Below, piece after piece: positions 48,070-57,058 of a stretch of 64,000 bases of DNA. The notes under the pieces are model-generated. The model had not been told where the DNA came from and did no database searches. It saw only the letters and a program-made list of their open reading frames with translations. The position numbers were made by a program, and so were the translations under genes. Source of the DNA: Paracoccaceae bacterium (GTDB lineage Bacteria > Pseudomonadota > Alphaproteobacteria > Rhodobacterales > Rhodobacteraceae); assembly GCA_020622085.1 (NCBI GenBank), contig JAHRYM010000002.1:749604-813603 (forward strand), written 5' to 3'. Position 1 is the stretch's first letter, and every line of letters begins with the position of its first letter.

Positions 48070-48615
48070 TTGCGCGGTCTGGCTTTGCTTGTGCTTTATA
48101 CGGCGCTGTCGCTTGGTGCAAATGCCGCCGATCTTGTGGCGCTGAAACAGGGTGACATGGCCAAGCTGATCGTCGCCGATGCACCCAAGCCCCTGCCCGA
48201 AGTGGCGCTGCTGGATGAAACCGAAGCCGAACGCAGCTTGTCCGACTACAAGGGCAAGGTGGTCCTCTTGAACTTCTGGGCCACTTGGTGCGCGCCCTGC
48301 CGCAAGGAAATGCCGGGGCTCGACGCGCTTCAGGCCGAGATGGGCGGCGACGACTTCGCCGTTGTCACCATCGCCACGGGCCGTAACCCGGTGCCGCTGA
48401 TCACGCGATTCTTCGACGAAACCGGCGTGAAGCACCTGCCAAAACTGCGCGACCCCAAGCAGCAACTTGCAGGGCAGATGGGGATCGTGGCGCTGCCCGT
48501 CACGGTGATTCTTGACCGGAACGGGGCCGAGATCGCGCGCCTGATCGGCGATGCCGCCTGGGACGCGCCCGAGGCAAAGGCGGTGATCGCGGCGCTGATC
48601 AAAGGCCCGGCCTGA
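48070..48615 (+). CDS. TlpA-type periplasmic thioredoxin
   Basis: A 181-residue exported thiol-disulfide protein. The signal segment is [19 protein letters not shown] (cleavage near residue 20), and the thioredoxin fold has [16 protein letters not shown] (Cys74, Cys77) with a cis-Pro in [13 protein letters not shown]. The start is taken as TTG 48070 because GGGAGG lies five bases upstream and the product then begins with the signal peptide; no ATG serves. Roles in the family include cytochrome c maturation and periplasmic thiol reduction. It is divergent from argH. Confidence 0.88.
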   Translation: MRGLALLVLYTALSLGANAADLVALKQGDMAKLIVADAPKPLPEVALLDETEAERSLSDYKGKVVLLNFWATWCAPCRKEMPGLDALQAEMGGDDFAVVTIATGRNPVPLITRFFDETGVKHLPKLRDPKQQLAGQMGIVALPVTVILDRNGAEIARLIGDAAWDAPEAKAVIAALIKGPA

Positions 48616-48688
48616 CCGAACGACGTGTTGACGCCCCTTCGTCTCCGGCGCTAATTCAGCGGGATTTCCGCCAGCAAGGACCACAGCC

Positions 48689-49261
48689 ATGGGCGTGACA
48701 CTACATCCCACCATCGACAAGGGAATCACCCGCGGCGCGGCAGATTTTGCCGGTGGCACGCTACATTGCCATTGCAGCACCAATCCGGTCGTGGTGCGGC
48801 TGGACAGCAACGTGGCCCATAATCACGCCTGCGGCTGCACCCGCTGCTGGAAGCCAAAGGGCGCGATGTTCTCGGTCGTGGGTGTGGTGCCGCGCGACAG
48901 GGTTTCGGTCGTCTCGGGGCGCGAAAAACTGCATATCGTCGACCCCGCGGCAACGATCCAGCGCCACGCCTGCCGGGAATGCGGCGTGCACCTGTTCGGC
49001 CGGATCGAGAACCCGCGCCATGCCTTCCACGGGCTGGATTTCGTCCATACCGAGTTGTCGGACGACGCCGGCTGGCAGGAGCCGCAGTTCGCGGCATTCG
49101 TTTCCTCGGTGATCGAGGGCGGCACCCGCCCCGAGGCGATGGCTGGCATTCGCGCCCGGCTGTCGGACATCGGACTGCCCCCGTATGACTGCCTTTCGCC
49201 CGCACTGATGGATGCGCTGTCGGCCCATACAGCGCGCCAGACCGGGGTGCTGAAGGACTGA
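48689..49261 (+). CDS. gfa: S-(hydroxymethyl)glutathione synthase
   Basis: Speeds the condensation of formaldehyde with glutathione, the entry step of glutathione-dependent formaldehyde oxidation. The 190-residue product has all zinc-site cysteines of the Gfa family: Cys27 and Cys29 (HCHC), Cys48, Cys50 and Cys53 (CGCTRCW), and Cys95 and Cys98 (CRECG). Their spacing equals that of the Paracoccus enzyme. The expected next enzymes (alcohol dehydrogenase class III, FghA) are not adjacent, but formate dehydrogenase is in this window. Confidence 0.95.
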   Translation: MGVTLHPTIDKGITRGAADFAGGTLHCHCSTNPVVVRLDSNVAHNHACGCTRCWKPKGAMFSVVGVVPRDRVSVVSGREKLHIVDPAATIQRHACRECGVHLFGRIENPRHAFHGLDFVHTELSDDAGWQEPQFAAFVSSVIEGGTRPEAMAGIRARLSDIGLPPYDCLSPALMDALSAHTARQTGVLKD

Positions 49262-49264
49262 CCG

Positions 49265-49834
49265 TCAGGCCGCCATTGCCGCGACCCGCTCATGGCAATG
49301 GCAGGTGAGGAGGTGGTCGTTGACCATGCCCACCGCCTGCATGAAGGCATAGACGATCGTCGGCCCGACGAAGCGGAACCCGGCCTTGCCAAGATCCTTC
49401 GAAATCCGCTGCGACAGCGCAGTTTGCGCCGGAACCTCTGCCAGCGCGGCGAAGCGGTTCTGGAGCGGACGGCCATCCACGTAGCGCCAGAGGAAGGTGT
49501 CGAACCCCTCGCCTTCCGCAATGCGCATCCAGGCTTGCGCATTGCCGATCGTCGCCTCGATCTTGCCGCGGTGGCGCACGATGCCGGGATCGGCCAGCAG
49601 GCGCTCCACCTCGGCCTCTCCCCAGGTTGCAATCGCTTCGGGGTCGAACCCCGCAAAAGCGGCGCGGAAGGCCTCGCGTTTGCGCAGGATGGTGATCCAG
49701 GACAGCCCGGCCTGGAATCCGTCAAGCACCAGCTTTTCCCACAAGGCCCGCGAGTTGCGTTCCGGCACGCCCCATTCCTGGTCGTGGTAGGCCACATAAA
49801 GCGGGTCCGTCCCGCACCATCCGCAACGATCCAT
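49265..49834 (-). CDS. tag: DNA-3-methyladenine glycosylase I
   Basis: Removes 3-methyladenine from alkylated DNA (base excision repair). The 189-residue product starts MDRCGWCGTDPLYVAYHDQE. Zinc-site residues are visible at both ends (CGWC and YHDQEWG near the start, CHCHERV near the end). FDGF-type ligands read LDGFQAGLSWITIL, and FRFVGPTIVYAFMQAVGMVNDH is diagnostic. ATG 49834 is preferred to a GTG two codons upstream. It converges on gfa with three bases between stops. Confidence 0.95.
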   Translation of the reverse strand: MDRCGWCGTDPLYVAYHDQEWGVPERNSRALWEKLVLDGFQAGLSWITILRKREAFRAAFAGFDPEAIATWGEAEVERLLADPGIVRHRGKIEATIGNAQAWMRIAEGEGFDTFLWRYVDGRPLQNRFAALAEVPAQTALSQRISKDLGKAGFRFVGPTIVYAFMQAVGMVNDHLLTCHCHERVAAMAA

Positions 49835-49919
49835 GGCCACGCCCTTCCCGTTTCGTTCCGCCCTTTACGCCACATTAGCTTTCCATCGGCAATGCTGCAC
49901 TGAATCGACGGAGTCACCG

Positions 49920-50759
49920 ATGCATCCCCATCACAGACCACCCCGGCCACCGGCCGGACTGGCCAGGCCCTTCGGCACGGCAGTGGCGCCGCAGGACGCC
50001 GATGTTACCGAAATGGTCGCCCGCGCCATTGCACGCCAGGATGTGCTTTTGGCCTTCCAGCCGGTCATTTCGCCCCACCAACCGCAAGAGCCTGCATTTT
50101 ACGAAGGCCTGATCCGGGTTCTGGATGAAACCGGGTGCATCATCCCGGCGCGACACTTCATCCCGGTCGTCGAAACGACGGATCTGGGGCGGGAAATCGA
50201 CTGCCTTGCACTGGAAATGGCCTTCTATTCCCTTGGCCGCGACCCTTCGCTGCGGCTTGCAATCAACATGTCGGCCCGTTCGATCACCCATCCACAGTGG
50301 CGGCAGGTTCTGGAACGGGGCCTTGCGGCCGATCTGACGGCGGCAGAGCGGCTGATCCTTGAAATCAGCGAGGAATCGGCGGTGCAGATGCCGGACAAGG
50401 TGATGGACCTGATGACGGAACTTCGGGCCTCGGGCGTCAGCTTCGCGCTGGACGATTTCGGCGCCAGCTATGCCTTTCTGCGCCACCTGCGGGACTTCAT
50501 GTTCGACATTCTCAAGATCGACGGACAATTCGTCCACGGCATCGCCCACAACCCCGACAACCGTATGCTCACCTCGTCGCTGATCGACATTGCCCGGCAT
50601 TTCGAAATGCTGACGCTTGCCGAAGGGGTTGAAAGCGCGGAAGACGCGAGATGCCTGACCGCCATGGGCATCGATGGCATGCAGGGTCATTTCTTCGGCG
50701 CCGCGACCATCACCCCGCCCTGGGAACTGGCGAGGACAAGCCAGGGCACTTCGGCCTGA
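49920..50759 (+). CDS. stand-alone EAL domain protein, probable c-di-GMP phosphodiesterase
   Basis: A 279-residue cytoplasmic protein made of one EAL domain with a Pro-rich N-terminal 25 residues and no sensor or GGDEF domain. Metal and catalytic residues appear present: Glu62 (YEGL in place of EAL), Asn116, Glu148, Asp178-Asp179, Lys199, Glu235 and Gln255. Loop 6, usually DDFGTGYSSL, reads DDFGASYAFL. Hydrolysis of cyclic di-GMP is likely but altered activity or regulation is possible. ATG 49920 follows GGAG; an in-frame start at 49833 would overlap tag. Confidence 0.88.
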   Translation: MHPHHRPPRPPAGLARPFGTAVAPQDADVTEMVARAIARQDVLLAFQPVISPHQPQEPAFYEGLIRVLDETGCIIPARHFIPVVETTDLGREIDCLALEMAFYSLGRDPSLRLAINMSARSITHPQWRQVLERGLAADLTAAERLILEISEESAVQMPDKVMDLMTELRASGVSFALDDFGASYAFLRHLRDFMFDILKIDGQFVHGIAHNPDNRMLTSSLIDIARHFEMLTLAEGVESAEDARCLTAMGIDGMQGHFFGAATITPPWELARTSQGTSA

Positions 50760-50900
50760 GCGCAGGCGGCGGCACTTCCTTGCGACAGGATCGCCTGGCC
50801 TTCGCCGCAGTTGCAAAGAAGCCCCTCTTCCCTTACGGATTCGGCAGGGTCGTGGCCTCTGACCGGCTGCGCCGATGTCGCCTATGGAGAGGACACCCGC

Positions 50901-52076
50901 ATGACCAATGTCGTTATCGTTTCCGCTGCCCGGACCGCCGTGGGCAGCTTCAACGGCTCCTTCGCCAATACCCCGGCCCATGATCTGGGCGCCGCCGTGC
51001 TTGACGCCGTTGTGGCACGCGCAGGCATCGACAAGGCCGAAGTGTCGGAAACCATCCTGGGCCAGGTGCTGACCGCCGGCCAGGGCCAGAACCCGGCCCG
51101 TCAGGCCCATATCAAGGCCGGCCTGCCGCAGGAAAGCGCCGCCTGGTCGATCAACCAGGTCTGCGGCTCCGGCCTGCGGTCGGTCGCGCTGGCGGCGCAA
51201 CATGTGCAGCTGGGCGATTCGGCCATCGTCGCCGCCGGCGGCCAGGAAAGCATGTCGCTGTCGCCGCATGTCGCGCATCTGCGCGCCGGTCAGAAGATGG
51301 GCGATCTGAGCTTCATCGATTCGATGATCCGCGATGGGCTTTGGGACGCATTCAACGGCTATCATATGGGCCAGACAGCGGAAAACGTCGCCAACCAGTG
51401 GCAGATCAGCCGCGCGATGCAGGACGACTTCGCGCTTGCCAGCCAGCACAAGGCCGAGGCGGCGCAGAAGGCCGGCAAGTTCGCGGATGAAATCATTCCC
51501 TTCGTCATCAAGACCCGCAAGGGCGACGTGACGGTGGATGCGGACGAATACATCCGCCACGGCGCCACGATCGAAAGCATGCAGAAGCTGCGCCCGGCCT
51601 TCGTGAAGGACGGATCGGTGACCGCGGCCAATGCCAGCGGCATCAATGATGGCGCCGCCGCCGTGCTGGTGATGTCGGAGGCCGAAGCCACCCGCCGCGG
51701 TTTGAAGCCGCTCGCGCGGATCGCGTCTTACGCGACTGCGGGTCTCGATCCCGCGATCATGGGCGTCGGCCCGATCTTCGCCAGCCGCAAGGCGCTGGAA
51801 AAGGCCGGCTGGAAAGCCGCCGAGCTTGATATGGTCGAGGCCAATGAGGCCTTCGCCGCTCAGGCCTGCGCCGTGAACAAGGACATGGGCTGGGATCCGG
51901 CACGGGTGAACGTCAACGGCGGCGCCATTGCCATCGGCCATCCGATCGGCGCCTCGGGCGCGCGGATCCTGAACACGCTGTTGTTCGAAATGCAGCGTTC
52001 GGGCGCGAACAAGGGTCTGGCCACGCTGTGCATCGGCGGCGGCATGGGCGTTGCCATGTGTCTTGAACGGGCCTGA
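50901..52076 (+). CDS. phaA: acetyl-CoA acetyltransferase
   Basis: Condenses two acetyl-CoA to acetoacetyl-CoA for polyhydroxybutyrate synthesis and the ethylmalonyl-CoA pathway. The 391-residue thiolase has catalytic Cys88 ([10 protein letters not shown]), His347 ([11 protein letters not shown]) and Cys377 (LCIGGGMG). Length and the [19 protein letters not shown] start match biosynthetic PhaA enzymes. ATG 50901 follows GGAGAGG. phaB lies 117 bases downstream behind a long hairpin. Confidence 0.96.
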   Translation: MTNVVIVSAARTAVGSFNGSFANTPAHDLGAAVLDAVVARAGIDKAEVSETILGQVLTAGQGQNPARQAHIKAGLPQESAAWSINQVCGSGLRSVALAAQHVQLGDSAIVAAGGQESMSLSPHVAHLRAGQKMGDLSFIDSMIRDGLWDAFNGYHMGQTAENVANQWQISRAMQDDFALASQHKAEAAQKAGKFADEIIPFVIKTRKGDVTVDADEYIRHGATIESMQKLRPAFVKDGSVTAANASGINDGAAAVLVMSEAEATRRGLKPLARIASYATAGLDPAIMGVGPIFASRKALEKAGWKAAELDMVEANEAFAAQACAVNKDMGWDPARVNVNGGAIAIGHPIGASGARILNTLLFEMQRSGANKGLATLCIGGGMGVAMCLERA

Positions 52077-52115
52077 TGCTGCGCTGAAGCCAGGATTCTT
52101 GCTGCAAATGCAAAA

Positions 52116-52142
52116 AAGGAGCGCAATAATATTGCGCTCCTT
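52116..52142. terminator. perfect 12-bp hairpin between phaA and phaB
   Basis: AAGGAGCGCAAT (52116-52127) pairs perfectly with 52131-52142 around an AAT loop. Preceding A residues (52112-52117) mean that on the minus strand the stem is followed by six U, the form of a strong intrinsic terminator. On the plus strand the tail is CGCCGUUUU, much weaker. It may therefore block antisense transcription into phaA and act as a partial terminator or stabiliser between phaA and phaB. Confidence 0.65.
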
Positions 52143-52193
52143 CGCCGTTTTGGGTAACAGGATTTCAAGGAAATTACTGAACAGGGAGGAATC

Positions 52194-52919
52194 ATGTCGA
52201 AAGTTGCCTTGGTCACGGGGGGATCGCGCGGGATCGGCGCGGCTATCTCGATCGCTCTGAAGAACGCAGGCTATACGGTCGCAGCGAACTATGCCGGCAA
52301 TGACGAGGCAGCCGCGAAATTCACCGCCGAGACCGGCATCAAGACCTACAGGTGGTCGGTGGCCGATTATGACGCCTGCGCCGCCGGCATCCAGCAGGTC
52401 GAGGCCGATCTGGGTCCGGTCGCCGTCCTGGTGAACAACGCCGGCATCACCCGCGACGCGATGTTTCACAAGATGACCCGCGCCCAGTGGCAGGAGGTGA
52501 TGGACACCAACCTGAGCGGGCTGTTCAACATGACCCATCCGCTGTGGTCGGGGATGCGCGACCGCAAGTTTGGCCGGATCATCAACATCAGTTCGATCAA
52601 CGGCCAGAAGGGTCAGGCGGGCCAGGCGAACTATTCCGCCGCCAAGGCGGGCGACATCGGCTTCACCAAGGCGCTTGCGCAGGAGGGTGCGCGCGCGGGC
52701 ATCACCGTGAACGCGATCTGCCCGGGCTATATCGGCACGGAAATGGTGCGCGCCATCGACGAAAAGGTGCTGAACGAACGCATCATCCCGCAGATCCCCG
52801 TCGGCCGCCTGGGCGAACCCGAAGAGATCGCGCGCTGCGTGGTATTCCTTGCGGCCGAGGATGCGGGCTTCATCACCGGCTCGACCATCAGCGCCAACGG
52901 CGGCCAGTATTTCAGCTGA
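52194..52919 (+). CDS. phaB: acetoacetyl-CoA reductase
   Basis: An NADPH-dependent reductase making (R)-3-hydroxybutyryl-CoA, monomer for polyhydroxybutyrate. The 241-residue short-chain dehydrogenase has the cofactor motif VTGGSRGIGAAI (residues 7-18), VLVNNAGITRDAMFHKM, the catalytic Ser-Tyr-Lys set in INISSINGQKGQAGQANYSAAK-type order, and C-terminal FITGSTISANGGQYFS. GGGAGG precedes ATG 52194. A strong terminator follows, so it ends the pha unit. No phaC synthase is in the window. Confidence 0.95.
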   Translation: MSKVALVTGGSRGIGAAISIALKNAGYTVAANYAGNDEAAAKFTAETGIKTYRWSVADYDACAAGIQQVEADLGPVAVLVNNAGITRDAMFHKMTRAQWQEVMDTNLSGLFNMTHPLWSGMRDRKFGRIINISSINGQKGQAGQANYSAAKAGDIGFTKALAQEGARAGITVNAICPGYIGTEMVRAIDEKVLNERIIPQIPVGRLGEPEEIARCVVFLAAEDAGFITGSTISANGGQYFS

Positions 52920-52939
52920 GACGTCGCAAAAGCCGACGT

Positions 52940-52967
52940 AAAGGCCCGCATTCCTGCGGGCCTTTTT
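52940..52967 (+). terminator. rho-independent terminator after phaB
   Basis: An eleven-base-pair perfect stem (AAAGGCCCGCA at 52940-52950 with TGCGGGCCTTT at 52955-52965) and TTCC loop end in a T5 run. It starts 20 bases after the phaB stop. A-richness on the left gives partial symmetry. Confidence 0.92.
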
Positions 52968-53022
52968 CGTTGCGGGCCGGCATCTCTGCGGGCAATGTCG
53001 CGCAGCGGCAAAGGGAGGATCC

Positions 53023-53907
53023 ATGACAAGATCACGCGCCACGGCGATCGGATTTGCCGCCGTCCTGCTTTGGGCGCTGCTCGCGCTTCTGGCCGTGGGC
53101 TCGGCGCCGGTGCCGCCCTTCCTGCTGAACGCGCTGACCTTTGCGATCGGTGGCAGCGTCGGCATCGCCTGGGCGCTGGCCAGTGGAAACCTGGGCGTTC
53201 TGGCGCGGATACCGGCCCGGGTCTATGCCTTCGGGACGGTTGCCCTGTTCGGTTACCACGCGCTTTACTTTTCGGCGATGCGGATGGCGCCCGCAGCCGA
53301 AGCAAGCCTGATTGCATATCTCTGGCCGCTGTTGATCGTGCTGTTTTCGGGGCTGCTGCCGCAAGAGCGGCTGACGGGTGCGCATGTGGCCGGGGCGTTG
53401 ATTGCCTTTGGCGGCGCGGCGCTGGTGGTGATCAGGCCGGGGATGGCGCTTTCGGGGGCGGCGCTGCCCGGATATCTGCTGGCGGTTCTCTGCGCGATCA
53501 CCTGGGCCGCCTATTCGGTGCTATCACGCCGGATGGGCAGCGTACCGACCGAGGCGGTTGCAGTGTTCTGCCTTGCCACGGCGGCGCTTTCGATTCCGGC
53601 TCATCTGCTGTTCGAGCACACGATCTGGCCCCGCGGCACCGTCGGCTGGCTTGCGGTGGCAGGGCTGGGACTCGGCCCGGTGGGCCTGGCCTTCTATGTC
53701 TGGGATATCGGAGTCAAGAAGGGCGACATCCAGCTTCTTGGGGTCGCGTCCTATGCCGCGCCGCTCTTGTCCACGCTGGCGCTGGTTCTGGCCGGGGTCG
53801 CCACCGCGACCCCGCGCCTTGTTCTGGCGGCATCCATGATCACCGCCGGCGCCGCACTGGCGGCCTGGGCCAGCGCGGGCGTATCGGGAAAACGGGCTCA
53901 GGCCTGA
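53023..53907 (+). CDS. DMT-superfamily EamA transporter
   Basis: A 294-residue inner-membrane protein with about ten helices in two EamA repeats (residues about 6-138 and 148-285). It resembles YddG-like amino acid or metabolite exporters: FGYHALYFSAMRMAPAAEASLIAYLWPLLIV in the first repeat is typical and shown here only as a guide to positions 76-106. GGGAGG precedes ATG 53023. The substrate is not predictable. Its 3' end overlaps the convergent YdcH-type gene by ten bases. Confidence 0.88.
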   Translation: MTRSRATAIGFAAVLLWALLALLAVGSAPVPPFLLNALTFAIGGSVGIAWALASGNLGVLARIPARVYAFGTVALFGYHALYFSAMRMAPAAEASLIAYLWPLLIVLFSGLLPQERLTGAHVAGALIAFGGAALVVIRPGMALSGAALPGYLLAVLCAITWAAYSVLSRRMGSVPTEAVAVFCLATAALSIPAHLLFEHTIWPRGTVGWLAVAGLGLGPVGLAFYVWDIGVKKGDIQLLGVASYAAPLLSTLALVLAGVATATPRLVLAASMITAGAALAAWASAGVSGKRAQA

Positions 53908-54068
53908 GCGGTCAGGCGCGAAATCTCCTCTTTCAGGCGAAGTTTCTGTTTCTTCATCTCGGCGATGCTCAGATCATCATATCCGGGGCTGCGAAGCGCC
54001 ACCTCAACCTGTTCGGAGAGGTTCTGGTGCTTCTTGCGAAGCTCATCAACATGCGAACTCAGCGACAT
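53898..54068 (-). CDS. YdcH family (DUF465) small protein
   Basis: A 56-residue charged, almost wholly helical protein: MSLSSHVDELRKKHQNLSEQ, then SPGYDDLSIAEMKKQKLRLK and a final KEEISRL. The pattern, an antiparallel helical hairpin with the D-x-L-x-I-x-x-MKKQKL-x-LK core, is diagnostic of DUF465, found in most alphaproteobacteria with no settled function. AGGAGAC lies just before ATG 54068. It converges on the DMT transporter with ten shared bases. Confidence 0.9.
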   Translation of the reverse strand: MSLSSHVDELRKKHQNLSEQVEVALRSPGYDDLSIAEMKKQKLRLKEEISRLTAQA

Positions 54069-54196
54069 CGTCGTCTCCTCTGCTGTGAACCCTTGTCATA
54101 ATTCCATCACAAAGCCCGAGTCGTGTCACGCCTTTCCGAACCGCGGCAAGCGGGCTTCGGCCCAACGCGGTGCCGACCGCAGGCATTGGTAGCTGT

Positions 54197-54961
54197 TCAA
54201 AGCTGAAATGCGGCGCCATGTCGCAGGATCGCCGCCATCTGGGGGCGGTGGCTGTCACGGTCACCGGCATGCTCCATGCCCTCGTGCAGAACCAGAGGCG
54301 CCATCAGGCGCAACCGGGCACGCGAACCTTTTCTGGCCTGGACGATCACTCGCCCCGCATCGCGTCCGGTCCGGGCCGCAACCGGCAGGATGGTGATGGC
54401 ACCCCGGGTTCCGATGGCTGTCAGGATCTCGCCCAGACGGTCGGCCGACTGGATCACCGTCAGTACCCCCGTGGGCCCCAGCCGCCGCAAGCCGGTGTCG
54501 ATCCAGAGCGCAAGTGGAGTCGCCTCGCGCTGCGCAGCTTCGCGGCCGGAATCGATGGCGGCGGTGCCATCGGCCGGCGCAAAATAGGGGGGATTTGCAA
54601 TGACGTGATCGAAGCTGCGGGCGCGAAGGCCAGCCGGAAGGCGCGCCAGATCGGCCAGGATCACCTCAAGCGCGATGCCGTTTTCGGCCGCGTTCCGCCG
54701 GGCCAGATCCGCATAGGCGGGCTGCAGCTCGACCCCCGACTGGCGTAACCCCGGCACTCGATGCCCAAGGCACAGGCTCGCCACACCGACACCGCAGCCC
54801 AGTTCCAGCACCGATTGCCCGGACATCGCCGGAACGGTTGCCGCCAGCAGCACCGGATCCATCGCTGCCCGATAGCCGCGCCGGGGCTGCCAGACCTTCA
54901 GCGCGCCGCCCAGAAACCCGTCCTGCGTCAGATCGGCTTCGTCGAAGCTGTCATTGGGCAT
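54197..54961 (-). CDS. tRNA1(Val) (adenine-N6)-methyltransferase-like protein
   Basis: A 254-residue S-adenosylmethionine-dependent methyltransferase of the TrmN6/YfiC group. Motif I is VLELGCGVGVASLCLG, the acidic motif II VELQPAYADLARRN, and the catalytic NPPY tetrad is in FDHVIANPPYFAP, which marks N6-adenine methylation. The N-terminal DLTQDGFLGGALKVWQPRRG is usual for alphaproteobacterial members. ATG 54961 overlaps the upstream DUF2007 gene by 11 bases; GTG 54979 is possible. The position-37 target in tRNA-Val is from the family, not the sequence. Confidence 0.88.
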   Translation of the reverse strand: MPNDSFDEADLTQDGFLGGALKVWQPRRGYRAAMDPVLLAATVPAMSGQSVLELGCGVGVASLCLGHRVPGLRQSGVELQPAYADLARRNAAENGIALEVILADLARLPAGLRARSFDHVIANPPYFAPADGTAAIDSGREAAQREATPLALWIDTGLRRLGPTGVLTVIQSADRLGEILTAIGTRGAITILPVAARTGRDAGRVIVQARKGSRARLRLMAPLVLHEGMEHAGDRDSHRPQMAAILRHGAAFQL

Positions 54962-55166
54962 ATTCAACGCCGTTGTCACGCAGGATCGCCCGCGCCAGGA
55001 ACAGGTCGCGGTCGGCCACCATCAGGCGGCGCGGCAGGATTCCGAGGCCGCCGTCAAGAATGCTCATGTGGACGTCCAATTCAAACGCCGTTATACCCTC
55101 ACCCTCAAGAAGGGCGGTTGCGAAGGCGATGATCGTGGGGTCCGTCGTGCGCAGAAGCTCTTTCAT
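54951..55166 (-). CDS. DUF2007 domain small protein
   Basis: A 71-residue protein starting MKELLRTTDPTIIAFATALL, with the DUF2007 core: a possible signalling or binding module with a conserved end (LPRRLMVADRDLFLARAILR). No catalytic residues are known. It overlaps the methyltransferase gene by 11 bases, forming a two-gene unit divergent from the polyprenyl synthase gene. Confidence 0.85.
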   Translation of the reverse strand: MKELLRTTDPTIIAFATALLEGEGITAFELDVHMSILDGGLGILPRRLMVADRDLFLARAILRDNGVEYAQ

Positions 55167-55218
55167 GTTCAAGACTTAACGGCAGCCTGCCACAAGAGTC
55201 GAGTGTTCCGGGGTTGGC

Positions 55219-56220
55219 ATGGGACTGGATGAGACCGCGCAGAAACCGCATGACAGGCTGAATGCCCGTCTGGCCGAAGACATGGAACGGGTAAATACCC
55301 TGATCCGTGAACGGATGGCATCGGAACATGCGCCGCGAATCCCGCAGGTGACCGCGCATCTGATCGAGGCGGGCGGCAAGCGCCTGCGCCCGATGCTGAC
55401 GCTCGCCGCCGCGCGGCTTTGCGGCTATGGCGGGCCCTATCACATCCATCTGGCCGCAACGGTCGAATTCATCCATACGGCGACGCTTCTGCACGACGAC
55501 GTGGTTGATGAAAGCAGCCAGCGCCGGGGGCGCCCGACGGCAAACCTGCTTTGGGACAACAAATCCAGCGTTCTGGTCGGCGATTACCTGTTTGCCCGCA
55601 GCTTCCAGTTGATGGTCGAACCGGGGAACCTGCGGGTGCTGGATATCCTTGCCAATGCCTCGGCCACCATCGCCGAGGGCGAGGTGCTGCAACTGACCGC
55701 GGCGCAGGATCTGGCGACGACGGAAGAGATCTATCTGCAGGTGGTGCGCGGCAAGACGGCGGCGCTGTTTTCGGCGGCGACGGAATCGGGCGCGGTGATC
55801 GCCGATGCCGTCGAAGGTCATGTGACCGCGCTGCGCGACTACGGCGATGCGCTGGGGATCGCGTTCCAGATGGTCGATGACCTTCTGGATTATGGCGGAT
55901 CGACCGCCACCATCGGCAAGAACGTCGGCGATGATTTCCGGGAACGCAAGCTGACCTTGCCGGTGATCCGCGCAGTGGCCAAGGCGGATGCCACCGAACG
56001 CGCCTTCTGGCAGCGGGTGATCGAGAAGGGCGACCAGCAGGACGGCGATCTGGAAACCGCGATGGCCCTTCTGGCGCGACACAGCGCGATGGCCTCGACG
56101 CGCGCGACGGCGATCGAATGGTCTCAGCGCGCGCAAACGGCGCTGGACGTGCTGCCGGCAAGCGACCTGCGCGACATGCTGGTGGATCTGGCCGATTATG
56201 TGGTCGAGCGGGTCCGCTAG
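55219..56220 (+). CDS. ispB: polyprenyl diphosphate synthase (octa/decaprenyl type)
   Basis: Makes the long isoprenoid tail of ubiquinone by successive addition of isopentenyl diphosphate. The 333-residue trans-prenyltransferase has both aspartate-rich motifs, DDVVD at 93-97 and DDLLD at 220-224, plus GGKRLRPML and GRPTANLLWDN. Product chain length (C40 or C50) is not read directly; Rhodobacteraceae usually make Q-10. The gene converges on ispE with four bases between stops, joining two isoprenoid steps. Confidence 0.93.
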   Translation: MGLDETAQKPHDRLNARLAEDMERVNTLIRERMASEHAPRIPQVTAHLIEAGGKRLRPMLTLAAARLCGYGGPYHIHLAATVEFIHTATLLHDDVVDESSQRRGRPTANLLWDNKSSVLVGDYLFARSFQLMVEPGNLRVLDILANASATIAEGEVLQLTAAQDLATTEEIYLQVVRGKTAALFSAATESGAVIADAVEGHVTALRDYGDALGIAFQMVDDLLDYGGSTATIGKNVGDDFRERKLTLPVIRAVAKADATERAFWQRVIEKGDQQDGDLETAMALLARHSAMASTRATAIEWSQRAQTALDVLPASDLRDMLVDLADYVVERVR

Positions 56221-56224
56221 GGAT

Positions 56225-57058
56225 TCAGGCCAGAATCCGGGCGGCACGCACCCACCAACCGGGATAGCGCGCGGACAGGTCAGCCGCAGCAGCATCGGCT
56301 TGGGCCGCGTCCGCGAACAGCCCGAAACAGGTCGCGCCCGCCCCCGACATCCGCGACAGAAGGCAGCCGTCCTGCCCTGACAGCGCCACAAGCGTCTCGG
56401 ATATCATCGGCTGCAAGGCCGTTGCCGGGGCATCCAGATCGTTGCGCATCCCCGCCAGATCACGCGCCAGAGCGGCCGCATCGGGCCAGGGGCCCAAGGG
56501 CGAGAGCCCTGTGCCGTTGCGGCAGGTCAGCGCGCGGAAGATCGCCGGGGTCGAAACCGCAACGCCCGGATTGGCCAGCACCAGCCAGGCGGGCGGCAAG
56601 GCCGGCACATCGGCCAGCACCTCGCCAATGCCCGACATGCGGCGGGGGCGCGGGTGCAGACAGACCGGCACATCGGCCCCCAGCACGGCGGTCGAGGGCG
56701 CTTCGGGCAAGGGCCGGCCCGTCGCCGCGGACAAGGCGCGAAGCGTGGCGGCAGCATCGGCCGAGCCGCCCCCGATCCCCGAGGCGACGGGAAGGTTCTT
56801 CTCCAGCGTGATCGCCGCGTCGGAAACCCCCAGGAACCGCGCCGCCCGCAGCACCAGATTGTCGGGGTCATCGGCGAGCGCCGTGGCAAAGGGCCCGGTT
56901 ATTCGCAGCGTAAGTCCCTGCCCTTCGCCGACTGAAATCCGGTCGCCCAGACCCGCAAAGACCACGAGGCTGTCAAGCAGATGATAGCCGTCGTCGCGCT
57001 GGCCGATGACATGCAGCGCCAGGTTGATCTTGGCGGGCGCGAAGTCCTCAGTTGCCAT
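56225..57058 (-). CDS. ispE: 4-diphosphocytidyl-2-C-methyl-D-erythritol kinase
   Basis: The fourth enzyme of the methylerythritol phosphate isoprenoid pathway, a GHMP kinase of 277 residues. Lys10 (FAPAKINLAL) and Asp129 (VLGADVPVCL) are the catalytic pair, and the ATP-binding loop is LPVASGIGGGSADAAATL (89-106). The C-terminus has RMSGAGATCFGLF. Its first 11 bases overlap the end of the upstream TPR gene. Confidence 0.94.
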   Translation of the reverse strand: MATEDFAPAKINLALHVIGQRDDGYHLLDSLVVFAGLGDRISVGEGQGLTLRITGPFATALADDPDNLVLRAARFLGVSDAAITLEKNLPVASGIGGGSADAAATLRALSAATGRPLPEAPSTAVLGADVPVCLHPRPRRMSGIGEVLADVPALPPAWLVLANPGVAVSTPAIFRALTCRNGTGLSPLGPWPDAAALARDLAGMRNDLDAPATALQPMISETLVALSGQDGCLLSRMSGAGATCFGLFADAAQADAAAADLSARYPGWWVRAARILA

